Shown in pieces: positions 24,379-35,319 of a stretch of DNA of 64,000 bases. A program made the position numbers and the translations under genes. The notes beneath the pieces were generated by a model that was not told where the DNA came from, did not search any database, and worked only from the letters and a program-made list of their open reading frames with translations. Numbering within the stretch: position 1 is the stretch's first letter; the number at the start of each line of letters is the position of its first letter. This DNA is from Dendrobium chrysotoxum. Lineage: Eukaryota > Streptophyta > Magnoliopsida > Asparagales > Orchidaceae. The stretch covers positions 35,209,774-35,273,773 of the forward strand of contig CM034314.1 of the NCBI GenBank assembly GCA_019925795.1, written 5' to 3'.

Positions 24379-25048
24379 CGTCCTAGACGATATTCACATC
24401 ATCCTGGATGATCAGGTAAAAATAGAAACTATAATTAGGGCGACTAAGTTAAGAGGGTCTGATTAAGCAGATCGTCCTGGACGATCTTTGGATCGTACAA
24501 GATGATATGCTCAAATCAAAAATTCTCAGCCGCCAGATTAAGTTAGGCAAGTTTTTATTTTTAGTTATTTGGTCTGATCGTCCTGGACGATACGTGTATC
24601 GTCCTGGACGATTCAGTACAATCATGCCTAATTTAATCTGGTAATTAAGGAAAGCAATTTATTTTTGATTGATACGATCATATCGTCATGGACGATTTCA
24701 GGATTGTCCCGGACGATCATGATTGTCTAGTGCATTTCAGATGTACGACCCGAACTATGTTCAGGACGATTTGGGCACCTTTTGAACTAATCATACAGGA
24801 CGATATCCCTATCATCCTGGACGATCAAGTCATTTTTTGGTCGTCTAGCACAGATTTCTCTGGACGACCCGAACTGTCTTCTGGACGATATTCCCTGATT
24901 TGAGCTAATCGTCCCAGACGATCGCAGGATCGTACGGGATGATATGAACAATTTTTTCTACTGATCGTCCAGAAGAGCCAGATCGTCCAGGCTGAAATAG
25001 TTGAATTTGAACTAATCGTACAGGACGATCTTGGCCGACCAGTTGAGA
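24379..25048. promoter_or_regulatory. ATCGTCC(A/T)GGACGAT palindrome array in copia-A U3
   Basis: About ten pairs of a 15-bp palindrome (GATCGTCCTGGACGATC and variants). The two members of a pair are often only 6-10 bases apart, for example at 24590-24631. Variation falls mostly on the CpG of each arm (ATCGTCC to ATCATCC). The array fills U3 upstream of the TATA box, so a transcription-factor or silencing target is plausible. This is inference. Confidence 0.8.
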
Positions 25049-25072
25049 TTTAGGGCAAATTTTAAGCCCTCC

Positions 25073-25079
25073 TATAAAA
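25073..25079 (+). promoter_or_regulatory. Copia-A LTR TATA box
   Basis: TATAAAA in CCTCCTATAAAAGAAC. It is present at the same place in every copia LTR of the window, for example 33214 and, on the minus strand, 37528, 42684 and 57651. Confidence 0.75.
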
Positions 25080-25300
25080 GAACTTTTTCTTGAAATAAGA
25101 AAAATCTTTTGCCACCTTCCTTCCCTGAGAAACCATAGAGAGAGAGAGTTGGGAGAGAGAGAGAGAAGATCTTATGAGGGGGAGTTAGTGAGGGATTCAC
25201 TAAGGTTGCTCCAAGCACGGATCAGAGTCGTCTTCTCCACTCGTCGTCTTTCGTCTAGTCAGTGTTCGTCGTGGGAGGATCGTTCGTAAGAAGATCCGGG

Positions 25301-25460
25301 GTTCTCAGCCCGCTTCAGGTGGAAGCAAAAGGAGTTCGAAGGTTCTCTGCCTGCTTCAGGAGGAAGCAAAAGGAGGTTAGGTTCTCTGCCTCATCGTGTG
25401 GTGAAAAGGAGGTGTTTGTACAGGCTTCTCTGCCTTGCTGTGGGAGCAAAAGGAGAGACA
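25301..25460 (+). repeat. Imperfect tandem repeat in LTR leader
   Basis: Four units of about 36-43 bases start with GTTCTCTGCC (25301, 25342, 25381, 25424) and contain GAAGCAAAAGGAG. They are found in all copia LTRs here and keep an open frame in most. Alternatives are RNA structure for packaging or dimerisation, or chance openness of a GC-rich leader. Confidence 0.6.
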
Positions 25461-25767
25461 CTTTTTGTTTAGTGCAATACCAGGAGGGGAGGCTCCGGGG
25501 AGTGGACGTAGGTTAAGTTGACCGAACCACTATAAAATCTGGTTTGCTTTTCTGATTCAGTTTTGCACTTTACTTTTCGGATATTAACTGCTTGGGTGAA
25601 TATTTGTGATTTATCTTTTCGTTCTTATTTACTTGTTTTCGCTGCTAAGTATCGAAAAGATTTTCATTATTATCGTGAAATTTTTAAATAACTAATTCAC
25701 CCCCCCCCCTCTTGGTTAGCCTCGGGACTAGTTCACTAGGGCTTAACATCCCTATCGAACTTTCAAG

Positions 25768-25779
25768 TGGTATTAGAGT
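25768..25779 (+). other. Copia-A primer binding site
   Basis: TGGTATTAGAGT two bases after the LTR. The consensus for initiator Met tRNA is TGGTATCAGAGC; both differences are C-to-T. Confidence 0.85.
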
Positions 25780-25820
25780 GGGATTCAAAATTTAGGTTTA
25801 AAAACTTTTGAATTTGATCC

Positions 25821-27632
25821 ATGGCTAACTGTAACAATCGTAATACTGCTGAAGGCTATTCCATTACAAGACCACCGTTGTTTGACAATATTCCTTTTGA
25901 TTTTTGGAAAACACGCATGTCTACTTTTCTGCAATCTATTGATTATCGCATGTGGATGTTAGTTAATGACGGATACAAACCACCTTTTAGATTGATTAAC
26001 AATGTGAAAACTAAATTGCCTTTTGCTGATTGGACGTTTGATGATCGTGATTTAGCACAGTTAAATGCAAAATGCTTGAACTATTTCTTTTGTGCTTTAA
26101 AATCTGAAGACTATATGCATGTTTCTACTTGTATAATGAAAAAGGAAATCTGGGATAGATTATGTATAACATACGAATGTACAACTGAAGTCAAATAATC
26201 TAGGTTAAACATCTTGTTACATGATTACGAACTTTTTCGCATGAAACCTAGTGAGACTATTTCAGAAATGTACACAAGGTTCACTCAGATTATTACCTTT
26301 TTGCATGCTTTAGGTAGAGAACTTACTAACTACGAAAGAGTGAACAAAATTTTGAGATGTTTGCCTGCTTCTTATGATGCTAAGATTACTGCGATCACTG
26401 AATCTAAAGATTTAAATCTTTACTCTCTTGACAGCTTACTTGGATCACTCATTGCTTACGAGCAAGGGGTGAACCAAAGGCAACTTGATGCAGGTGAACG
26501 CAAGAAAGAGAAGATAGTGGCACTAAAGGCCAAAGATTCAGATGCTAGCACTTCCGAGTCTGATAGCGATGATGTTGCCTTAATTACAAGGTAGTTCAAA
26601 AGCTTTCTAAGGAAGAAACATAAGAACTATCAGAAGTGGAACATGGGTAAGTCCAGTAAAAATTTTAAGGGTCCATCTGAATCTATTTGCTTTGAATGCA
26701 GGAAGCCTGGACACATTAAGGCTGATTGTCCTACACTTAAAGCTCACCCAAGCAAGGAGAAGGGTGAGGAGAAACCAAAGTTCAGAAAGGACAAGAAGCA
26801 GATTCAGAAGACGTTCTGGGCAGACTCTACATCCGACTCTTCTGAGACTGAAGCTGAAGAGGAGGAAACAAACTTATGTCTGATGGCTGATGATCACCCT
26901 GGTCAGTCGAACCAGGAAGAGGTATGTGAGCTGACTTACGATTAATTATTTGAAGTCTCTAAAAGAATTCATACATCCTTTAAGAAACTTAAGAAAACTC
27001 ATGCTAGTTTGAAATTAGATTACTTGACTTTGCAAAAATAGCATGATTCTGTAGTTCAGGATCATTCCACACTTGATTCCAATCACATGTCCTTGCTTGA
27101 TGAATTCGATGATTTGAACAAAAAATATTCTGATCTAACTGTTGAGCATGATTTGTTAAAAACATCGCATGTTGAATTAGAAGTTGCTTTTAAGAAAGTG
27201 AATGATATGGCATGTGAGTTAGAAAGTAATGAAAGTGCAAGAACCTTTAAAATTGCAAGTCTAAATAAACATATTAAGTTTTTGAAAGTAAAAATCACTG
27301 CTTATGAAAAGAACAAAACACCGCCTACTTTTGAACAGTTTTATGCACCGCCACCTTTTGAAAAATATGTTGCAAGTTCATCAAAGCATGTTTCATATAC
27401 ATCTAGGAAGAGGCACTATCACCCACGTAGATTAGTTAACCCTTTTCCTGGTGTTAGATGCTTTTCATGTGGCATGTTAGGACACATTTCCCACACCTGT
27501 ACTGTTCACCGTAGTACACATTGGGTGTGGAAATCCAAACTGCCTATTTCACAGCACAGTACACATGCATTGCATTCTTCTTTTCATAAGAAGGAACCCA
27601 AACCTGTTTGGGTTCCTAAGACTGACGTTTGA
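25821..27632 (+). pseudogene. gag: Copia-A gag (two zinc knuckles, coiled-coil middle)
   Basis: Gag builds the particle. The first ATG after the primer site begins a single frame of 604 codons with in-frame stops at 26196, 26592, 26943 and about 27040 but no frameshift. In order: a UBN2/DUF4219-like N-terminal part (PPLFDNIPFDFWKTRM; then KPSETISEMYTRF), a CCHC knuckle CFECRKPGHIKADC near 26680, an acidic stretch, a charged coiled-coil-like region (26950-27310), and a second knuckle CFSCGMLGHISHTC near 27460. The frame ends with PVWVPKTDV. A long gag with a coiled coil fits the Sirevirus type. Confidence 0.88.
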
Positions 27633-27643
27633 TATTTTTGTAG

Positions 27644-28903
27644 GTGTGCTCTCACACAAGATCTCATGAGAACATGTGGTACTTGGATAACGGATATTCT
27701 AGACATATAACTGGAGATGTAAATCAGTTCATTTCGCTGGAGGCCAGAGCTGGAGGCAAGGTTACACTTGGAGATAACACCACCAGGAAGGTGGTAGGCT
27801 CAGGTATAATTGGTGATTCAAAGAATTTTATGATTGATAATGTTTTGCTTATAGATGGACTGAAATACAACTTGTTGAGCATCAGTCAACTCCATGACAA
27901 GGGATACATCATCAAATTCCTGCCCACTGGCTGCATTTTAAGCTTAAATGATGAAGTTATTTTACAGGGGCAAAGGATCAACAACGTCTACAAGCTGGAT
28001 GTAAGTTGCATTAAATGTGATAATTCAATTTGCTTAAAAACTGCTGCTGATGAGTCTTGGTTATGGCATAGGAGATTGTGTCATGCCAGTATGAAAACCC
28101 TTAGGAGAGTCACCCAAAAGGACTTAGTTAGAGGTGTACCCAAGCTTAAGTTCACTAAGGATCACCTGTGTGATGCCTGTCAGTTGGGGAAGCAAGTCCA
28201 GTCCTCTTTTCACTCTGTTAAGGACATTAGCACCTCCAGACCTTTAGAAGTTCTTCACATGGACCTCTTTGGACACATTAGCACTGCCATCTTAGGGGGG
28301 AGAGTCTATGGGTTTGTGATTGTAGATGATTTTTTGAGGTTCACTTGGGTTAAGTTTTTGTCACATAAATCTGAGTCATTTGGTGAGTTTAGATCTTTCT
28401 CTACTTGGATTCAGAAGAAGTTAGGATGTGAGATTATTACCATTCATAGTGATCACGGAGGGGAGTTTAAAAATGAAAGATTTGGAAGTTTTTGTGAGGA
28501 TCATGGGATTACTCACAATTTTTCAGCTCCTAGGACCCCTCAGCAGAATGGGGTAGCTGAAAGGAAGAACAGGACCTTAGTGGAAGCCGCTAGAGCCATG
28601 CTTGCCAAGTATTCACTTCCAAAATACTTTTGGGCTGAAGCGGTGAACACTGCCTGTTATGTACTGAATAGGGTGAATGTGAGAGTCAAACTGATCAAGA
28701 CACCTTATGAGATCATTAAGGGTAGAACCCCAAATCTGTCCCAACTCCATATCTTTGGCTGTAAGGTTTTCATTCTGAACAATGGAAAATCACCCTTAGG
28801 AAAATTTGACCCCAAATCTGATGAAGGATTGTTCTTAGGATATTCAAGTGTGGGGAAATCCTTTAGGGTGTTCAATAGGTGGTGGAAGAAACAACCCATG
28901 TAG
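27644..28903 (+). pseudogene. pol: Copia-A pol: protease and integrase
   Basis: A 419-codon open stretch in a frame other than gag, bounded upstream by TAG at 27641. Near residue 12 the protease active site reads WYLDNGYS, so the D-(S/T)-G triad is DNG. The integrase zinc part (HRRLCH, CDACQLGK) spans residues of about 140-185. The catalytic triad is complete: Asp in VLHMDLFG, Asp in IHSDHGGEFKN, Glu in NGVAERKNRT. A 10-bp deletion near 28876, seen by comparison with copia-D at 63450, shifts the frame and ends the stretch. Confidence 0.88.
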
Positions 28904-30173
28904 TGTTTGATGAATCTAATCCTAAGGAGTCTAGATCTGAAGTAGATGATGAAGAGATCGTTGAGGTTACCCAAGGAGTTGGAAATACAAATTTGGAGGA
29001 AAGGGTAGAACCTCAAACCACGTTGCATAGAGATTAGAGATATTCTTCGAGTCATCCTAAAGAACTGATATTAGGAGACCCTTCTGAAGGTGTTAGGACT
29101 AGGCTTGGACTTAGGAAGTAAACCATTCTGCCTTTATCTCAATAAATGAACCCACCAATATCAATCAAGCCTTATTGGATGAGTTTTGGATTTTAGCTAT
29201 GCAGGAAGAATTGAATCAATTTGTAAGGAATAATGTTTGGGAGTTAGTAAAAAGACCTAAAAATCAAAGTATTGTGGGAACCAAGTGGGTATTTAAGAAT
29301 AAGATGAATGATTCTGGTGTGGTGGTGAGAAATAAGGCAAGATTGGTGGCTAAGGGGTATAATCAGATAGAAGAGATTAATTTTGAGGAGACTTTTGCCC
29401 CTGTAGCTAGATTGGAAGCCATTAGAGTGCTACTAGCCTTTGCCTGTTATAAGGGATTTAAGCTGTTTCAAATGGATGTCAAGAGTGCCTTTTTAAATGG
29501 GGTAATTAAAGAAGATATTTTTGTAGAATAACCCCCAGGTTTTGAGAGTTCCCAATATCCAAGTCATGTCTATAAATTAAAAAAGGCCTTATATGGATTG
29601 AAATAGGCACCCAGAGCTTGGTATGAGAGGCTTAGCACATTCCTGTTAGAAAGAGAGTTTGTTAAGGGGAGCGTAGACACCACCCTTTTTTTGAGGAGAT
29701 TAGAGGATGACTTACTCATTGTCCAGATCTATATTGATGATATAATTTTTGGATCTTCTGATAAATATTTATATGATGAGTTTTCTAAAACAATGAGTAA
29801 GGAGTTTGAGATGAGTATGATGGGAGAATTGTCCTACTTTTTGGGGTTTAGCATAAGACAAACGGATGATGGAACCTTTCTCAATCAATCAAAATACACT
29901 AAGGATATTTTGAAGAAATATGAAATGGATAAAGCCAAGCCAATCAATACTCCCATGCCCTCCTCAGTTCAGTTAGATAAGGATTCAAATAGAAAATCTG
30001 TTGATCAGAAGAAGTATAGAGAGATAATAGGTTCACTGCTTTACCTGACTGCTAGCCGACCTGATATCATGTTTAGTGTATGTCTTTGTTCTAGGTTCCA
30101 GGCTGATCTTAAAGAGTCCCACCTGACTGCTGTTAAGAGAATTCTTAGATATCTTATAGGGACCCAAACCTAG
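28904..30173 (+). pseudogene. pol: Copia-A pol: reverse transcriptase
   Basis: After the 10-bp deletion a second loss of 4 bp near 29118 sets the frame used from 29175. RT motifs: GTKWVFKNKMN, RLVAKGYNQ, FAPVARLEAIR, FQMDVKSAFLNG (first catalytic Asp) and IYIDDIIFGS (Y-x-D-D box). Stops at 29529 (CAA to TAA) and near 29604 (CAG to TAG) are C-to-T changes in Gln codons. SQYTK-type SKYTKDIL and TPMPSSVQLDKD follow. A one-base loss near 30165 shifts the frame into RNase H. Confidence 0.88.
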
Positions 30174-30679
30174 GAATTTGGTACCCTATGCACAACACCT
30201 CTTTTGAGATCATTGGATATTCTGATTCTGACTTTGTGGGGTGTAGGGTGGATAGAAAGAGCACTTCTGGGACTTATCAATTCATAGGACAGTCGTTAGT
30301 CTCCTGGTCCAATAGAAAATAGAACTCAGTTGCACTTTCCACTGCTGAAGCTGAGTACATTGCCTTAGGGAGTTGTGTGGCCCAAGTTCTTTGGTTGAAG
30401 CAACAAGTCTTGGATTTAGGGGTACCTATTGGCATAATTTTTGTTCTGTGTGATAATACTAGTGCCATCTGTATCTCTAAGAATCCAATCCAATATTCTA
30501 GGACAAAACATATTGATATAAGGCATCACTTCATTAGGGACCATGTTACAAAAGGGGACATTAAGCTACATCATGTAGCAACTGAAAATCAGCTGGCTGA
30601 CATATTCACTAAACCACTGGCCTTTGTCTTATTCAGCATTTTGAGAACCAGATTAGGAGTGATTGATATAAATGCTTGA
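30174..30679 (+). pseudogene. pol: Copia-A pol: RNase H
   Basis: GYSDSDFVG (Asp), STAEAEYIAL (Glu) and LCDNTSAICIS (Asp) give the RNase H catalytic set. The terminal KHIDIRHHFIRD and ADIFTKPLAF are typical copia ends. One stop lies near 30319 (Gln position). The last codon group INA is followed by TGA at 30677-30679. Confidence 0.88.
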
Positions 30680-31342
30680 TTTTGATGACTGCTAATTTCT
30701 GTTTGTTCGGATTGGTATTCTATTTTCCGTTAGTTAGTTTTTGTTTTTTATTATTTGCTTTCAGTTGATTTTATTTCCTCTGCTGATTTCGGTTTTAGCC
30801 TTACTGGTAGTTTGATTAGAGTATTTACTTTGCTGTGATTTTCTACCTATTTTTATTCACTGGTTCATATCTTGCACTTACTATTTTATGCTTTTCAAAA
30901 TCTGATCACCGCTCACTACTTCTGATAATCTGAATTTTTGACTGGGAGTTTTTTCCTTATTTTGGTTTGGAAGCTAGTAAGCCGTGATTGATTCCATTGA
31001 ATCTGTTAAAGGGAAGAAACATTGATGATTGTTTCTCTTCCTCTAACTCCTTTACTGGTGTATAGTTTCTTTTGGATAAAAATCCTCTTCAAAATTAAAA
31101 TGTTAGTTTTTGAAATAGAGATTATTTTTTCTTCCTACAGTAATCTGCCTCACATCAATAGTGTTTTTCAAAGTCTTGAGTTATTAGTTTGATTTTCTAA
31201 ACCAAGTGATTGCATTTATCATATACTGTATGGCTTTTATTTTGTGAATCATTCTTCCTTTCTGTGGAGAGTCATCTCCTATGTCTGGAAGATAATCTCA
31301 CAGCTGAGACTCTTTAATGATTATGAAAAGGAGAAAGCTTAT

Positions 31343-31507
31343 AAAAGATGCGCAGTGCACCAGATAATTTGAAAAAGAGGCATAAAATGAGCCCAAAACT
31401 GAAAAAATGCGAAATTGCCAAATTGGATACACAAAGTGTATCAAAAATCAAAAGATGCGCAAAGCGCCAACCAATTTGAAAAAGAGGCACAAAATGAGCC
31501 CAAACCA
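31343..31507 (+). repeat. GCGC-containing direct repeat in copia 3' region
   Basis: Two units of about 58 bases, offset 107, with a partial third copy (AAAATGCGAAATTGCC) between them and a TACACAAAGTGTA palindrome. The same repeat is kept at about 39090-39265 (B), 55545-55715 (C) and 61125-61295 (D). Confidence 0.75.
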
Positions 31508-31947
31508 AGCTTTCATCCCTTTCAGATTGTTAAATGTCTTAGAAAAATCCGTGCGCCACTTAATATTTTCAAAAGCTTGAGTTTGAAAATCCTGATTTCT
31601 TATTTTTTTACTTTGTAACACTATTATATCAGATATTTTTCTGGAACGAGGCATGAAAAGATCTCTTTTCAAATCTAATGTCTTTTCTTCTGAATCGGAT
31701 TTTTGTTTTGAAAGAGGTTTGCATCGATAAGGTGCCCGGGTCAGAGTTACGAAAGTTAATTTTTTTCAACCTTTTTCTGGATTTCAGCGCTGTCAATCAT
31801 CTTCTAATTGGTTTTTAAATCTACAATCAAGGAAAAATTCTGATTTACTCGAGCAGCTTGATCAAAAAAAAAAACTTTGCTTTTATGTATTTTTACTGTA
31901 AGTTTTATTTGTGTTTGTTTTATTTTGATTTCATGGTTGTGTTTTTG

Positions 31948-31978
31948 GGATCCTGATCGATCATTCCGATCAGGATCC
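31948..31978. repeat. Hairpin at the accessory-ORF deletion scar
   Basis: GGATCCTGATCG and CGATCAGGATCC flank a 7-base loop. In copia-D the same two arms (13 bp there) lie 1.77 kb apart and bracket the accessory ORF and its promoter array (58889-58901 and 60672-60684). Confidence 0.85.
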
Positions 31979-32235
31979 GCCTCAGTTTTAGTTTCCTGTT
32001 TTGTAGTTGTTCTCTTTTGTGTTTTGTACTTGAATTTCCGTGTTCTGCTTTACCCTCCTCCTTTTTGTTATGTCAAAAGGGGGAGTCAGTTGTAGTCATT
32101 TCAGTCTTTATTATGTGTTATGTTTTCTGTATTAGTTTGATTGTTAAATGAAAATTTAAAAAATATATATATCTATTTTTCGATCTCCTATTTATTATTA
32201 TTTTCAAACTACTTTACAAATGTTTGCCATCATCA

Positions 32236-32248
32236 AAAAGGGGGAGAT
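32236..32248 (+). other. Copia-A polypurine tract
   Basis: AAAAGGGGGAGAT abuts the 3' LTR. TTTGCCATCATCAAAA before it and TTTTGATGATGACAAA inside the LTR form an inverted repeat across the tract, a Sirevirus hallmark. It would prime plus-strand synthesis. Confidence 0.88.
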
Positions 32249-33912
32249 TGTTGCAAATCTGGTTTTGATGATGACAAACATGTTTCCAGAGTGTTTTGCT
32301 TGGCTAACCCGTTTCAGGCACAAAAGATCACGAGCAAATCAAGCTAATTCAAGATCGGGTCCAAGTGTGTCAAATGTATGATTTTTCTTTTTATTGAGTA
32401 AATTGTAATGTAACTAATCCCCTAGCTAAGTAACCTTACACACACACACTCATGGGGAGAGCTTGAGTAAATTAGAGTTTCTGTTCAGTTTTTGTTCAGA
32501 TCGTCCTGGACGATATTCACATCGTCCTGGACGATCAGGTAAAAACAGAAACCCTAATTAGGGCGACTAAGTTAAGAGGGTCTGATTAAGCAGATCGTCC
32601 TGGATGATCTTTGGATCGTACGGGATGATATGCTCAAATCAGAAATTCTCAGCCGCCAGATCAAGTTAGGCAAGTTTTTATTTTTTGTTATTTGGTCTGA
32701 TCGTCCTGGACGATATGTGTATCGTTCTGGACGATTCAGTACAATCATACCTAATTTAATCTAGTAATTAAGGAAAGCAATTTATTTTTGATTGATACGA
32801 TCATATCATCCTGGACGATCTCAGGATCGTCCCGGATGATCATGATCGTCTAGTGCATTTCAGCTGTACGACCCGAACTGTGTTCAGGATGATTTGGGCA
32901 CCTTTTGAACTAATCGTACAGGACGACATCCCTATCATCCTGGACGATCAAGTCATTTTTTGGTCGTCCAGCACAGATTTCTCTGAACGACCCGAACTGT
33001 CTTCTGGACGATATTCCTTGATTTGCACTAATCGTCCCGGACGATCGTAGGATCATACATGACGATATGAACAATTTTTTCTACTGATCATCCAGAAGAG
33101 CCAGATCATCCAGGATGAAATAGCTGAATTTGAACTGATCGTACAAGACGATCTATCGATCGTCCTTGACGATCTAGGCCGACCAGTTGAGATTTAGGAT
33201 AAATTTTAAGCCCTCCTATAAAAAAACTTTTTCTTGAAACAAGAAAAATCTTTTGCCACCTTCCTTCCCTGAGAAACCCTAGAGAGAGAGAGAGAGTTGG
33301 GAGAGAGAGAGAAGATCTTGTGAGGGGGAGTTAGTGAGGGATTCACTAAGGTTGCTCCAAGCACCGATCAGAGTCTTCTTCTCCACTCGTCGTCTTTCGT
33401 CTAGTCGGTGTTCGTCGTGGGAGGATCGTTCGCAAGAAGATCTGGGGTTCTCTGTTCGCTTCAGGTGGAAGCAAAAGGAGTTTGAAGGTTCTCTGCCTGC
33501 TTCAGGAGGAAGCAAAAGGAGGTTGGGTTCTCTGCCTCATCGTGTGGTGAAAAGGAGGTGTTTGTACAGGCTTCTCCGCCTTGCTGTGGGAGCAAAAGGA
33601 GAGACACTTTTTGTTTAGTGGAATACCCGGAGGGGAGGCTCCGGGGAGTGGACGTAGGTCAAGTTGATCGAACCACTATAAAATCTGGTTTGCTTTTTTT
33701 ATTCAGTTTTGCACTTTACTTTTCCGATATTAACTGCTTGGGTGAATATCTGTGATTGATCTTTTCGTTCTTGTTTACTTGTTTCCGCTGCTAAGTATCG
33801 AAAAGATTTTCATTGTTATCGTGAAATTTTTAAATAACCAATTCACCCCCCCCCCCTCTTAGTTAGCCTCGGGACTAGTTCACTAGGGCTTAACATCCCT
33901 ATCGAACTTTCA
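32249..33912 (+). repeat. Copia-A 3' LTR
   Basis: TGTTGC...TTTCA, matching 24126-25765 throughout. It includes the palindrome array (about 32498-33180), TATA at 33214 and the leader repeat (about 33450-33605). Confidence 0.93.
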
Positions 33913-33917
33913 TGATC
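33913..33917. repeat. Copia-A target-site duplication (right)
   Basis: TGATC, as at 24121-24125. Gypsy-1 sequence resumes here. Confidence 0.9.
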
Positions 33918-35110
33918 CCTTATGGTTTATTAGCTAACCAAAAGAAAAAAATTCTTATATGATGCCAAGCTTCTTCTTTTGAGATGATCCATATCTCTTT
34001 AAGAAATATAATTGAGATGTTTTCCCGAGGAGGAAGTAGAACCAATCATAAGGGAGGGTCAAGACTCCAATTATGGAGGGCATTTGGGAGGATATAGAAT
34101 TGCTTCTAAGATCCTCCAATCTAGATTTTTTTGGCCTACCCCATTCAAGATGTTAATTCTTATATCAAGAAGTGTGATAGATGTCAACAGGCAGGAAATA
34201 TCATAAGGAGAAATAAAATGCCCTTAAATTATATGTTGGATATAGAAATCTTTAATGTTTGGGGACTTAATATTATGGGGCCATTTATGTAATCTCATGG
34301 GTGCCAATATGTTTTGATTGTTGTAAATTATATCTCTAAATGGATTGAGGGAGTTGCTACCCATAGAACTGATGCTCAGGTAGTACTTAATTTTTTAAAG
34401 AAAAATATTTTTTTAAATATTTGGAATGCCTAGAGTTCTAATTAGTGATGGGGGAGTCACTTCTATAATAGTAGAAAGGAGGCATTAATAACCAAATTTG
34501 GTATCCAATAAAAGATTGCTATAATTTATCACCCTTGGACTAGTGGTCAGGCAAAAATTAAAAATAGGGAGAAAGATAACTTTAAAGAAAATTATATGCT
34601 AAAACAAGAAAGATTAGGCATTAAAATTTCATGACGCATTATAGGCTTACTGGACTGCTTTCAAGACACCCATTGGAATGTCTCCCTACCAATTGATTTA
34701 CTAAAAATCCTATCACCTACCTTTGGATTTATAACTTAAGGCATTTTGGGCGATTAAATAATTGAACTATAACCTTAAGGAAGCCAAAAAAAAGAAGATT
34801 AGTTCAATTGAATAATTGGAAGAGTTTAGAAATGAAGCTTTTGAAAATAATATGATATATAAAGACCAAATGAATAAATGGCATGATCATAAAGTTAAGG
34901 AGTTGTAGAGATTAGGGATAGCAAGACCACCCAGATCTTTAAGGTTAATGGCCAGAGGTTAAAACCTTACTTAAGAGGGGACATTGACCATTTAATGTGT
35001 ATTATTAATTTTATTTCAAGACACTGATTAGAATGTCTCCCTACCAATTTGGTTTATCTTGAATAAGAATTTGGCATAGTCTAGCTAAAGACTGTAAATT
35101 TAGTGCAACA
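33918..35110 (+). pseudogene. pol: Gypsy-1 integrase remnant
   Basis: Continues gypsy-1 after copia-A. It has an open stretch at 34012-34206 with YGGHLGGYRIASKILQS and FFWPTPFK (zinc-binding part). Downstream come LNIMGPF (usual D-F-M-G-P; first catalytic Asp is Asn), NYISKWIEGVA, WGSHF, and a C-terminal GQRLKPYL-type segment near 34960. GGGAGGCAACC at about 35130 marks the end of pol. Stops occur throughout. Confidence 0.75.
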
Positions 35111-35319
35111 TGGGAGGCAACCTAATTATGAATTGTGTTTGCATAATTTTTGCAATGTGTTTGCTTCATGTTTGTATTATATTGGCATTAAATTTTATTT
35201 TATTTTCCTAGGTTTATGTGAAACTGGAGCTTTTATGATTGAAGTTTTCTCAATCAAAGTGGTTATGGTGCTTGACTAAATTATTCCTAAGAGTTAGAAA
35301 ATGAAGGTAAAATTTGATG

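Larger units (their letters stand above)
24126..25765 (+). repeat. Copia-A 5' LTR
   Basis: Ends TG...CA. In order it holds a palindrome array (U3), a TATA box at 25073, a GA-rich start of the leader, an imperfect tandem leader repeat, and a C run (25700-25709). It differs from the 3' LTR by scattered transitions and by loss of about 26 bases near 25030. Confidence 0.93.
30680..32235 (+). other. Copia-A 3' non-coding region with accessory-ORF scar
   Basis: About 1.55 kb without a gene. It contains two copies of a GATGCGCA...GAGCCCAAA repeat (31343-31400 and 31450-31507). It also holds a 12-bp inverted repeat with a 7-base loop (31948-31978), the last codons and stop of the deleted accessory ORF (31965-31991), and a PPT-like AAAAGGGGGAGT (32075-32086). 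Confidence 0.75.
24126..33912 (+). mobile_element. Copia-A: complete Ty1/copia element, Sirevirus-like
   Basis: 9787 bp with LTRs of 1640 and 1664 bp, each TGTTGCAAATC...CTTTCA, and a perfect 5-bp target duplication. It has an initiator-Met-type primer site, a large gag with two zinc knuckles, protease-integrase-RT-RNase H order, and a PPT. The long 3' region, the repeated AAAGGGGGAG tracts and the TTTTGATGATG inverted repeat at the LTR edge are Sirevirus traits. The coding frame is broken by stops and small deletions. The accessory ORF found in copia-C and copia-D has been deleted from this copy. Confidence 0.93.

Noticed and set aside
24379..25048. Regularly repeated short palindromes looked like a CRISPR array.
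   Set aside because: Units vary, spacers are 6-10 bases or irregular, the host is a plant, and the array lies inside LTR U3 regions.
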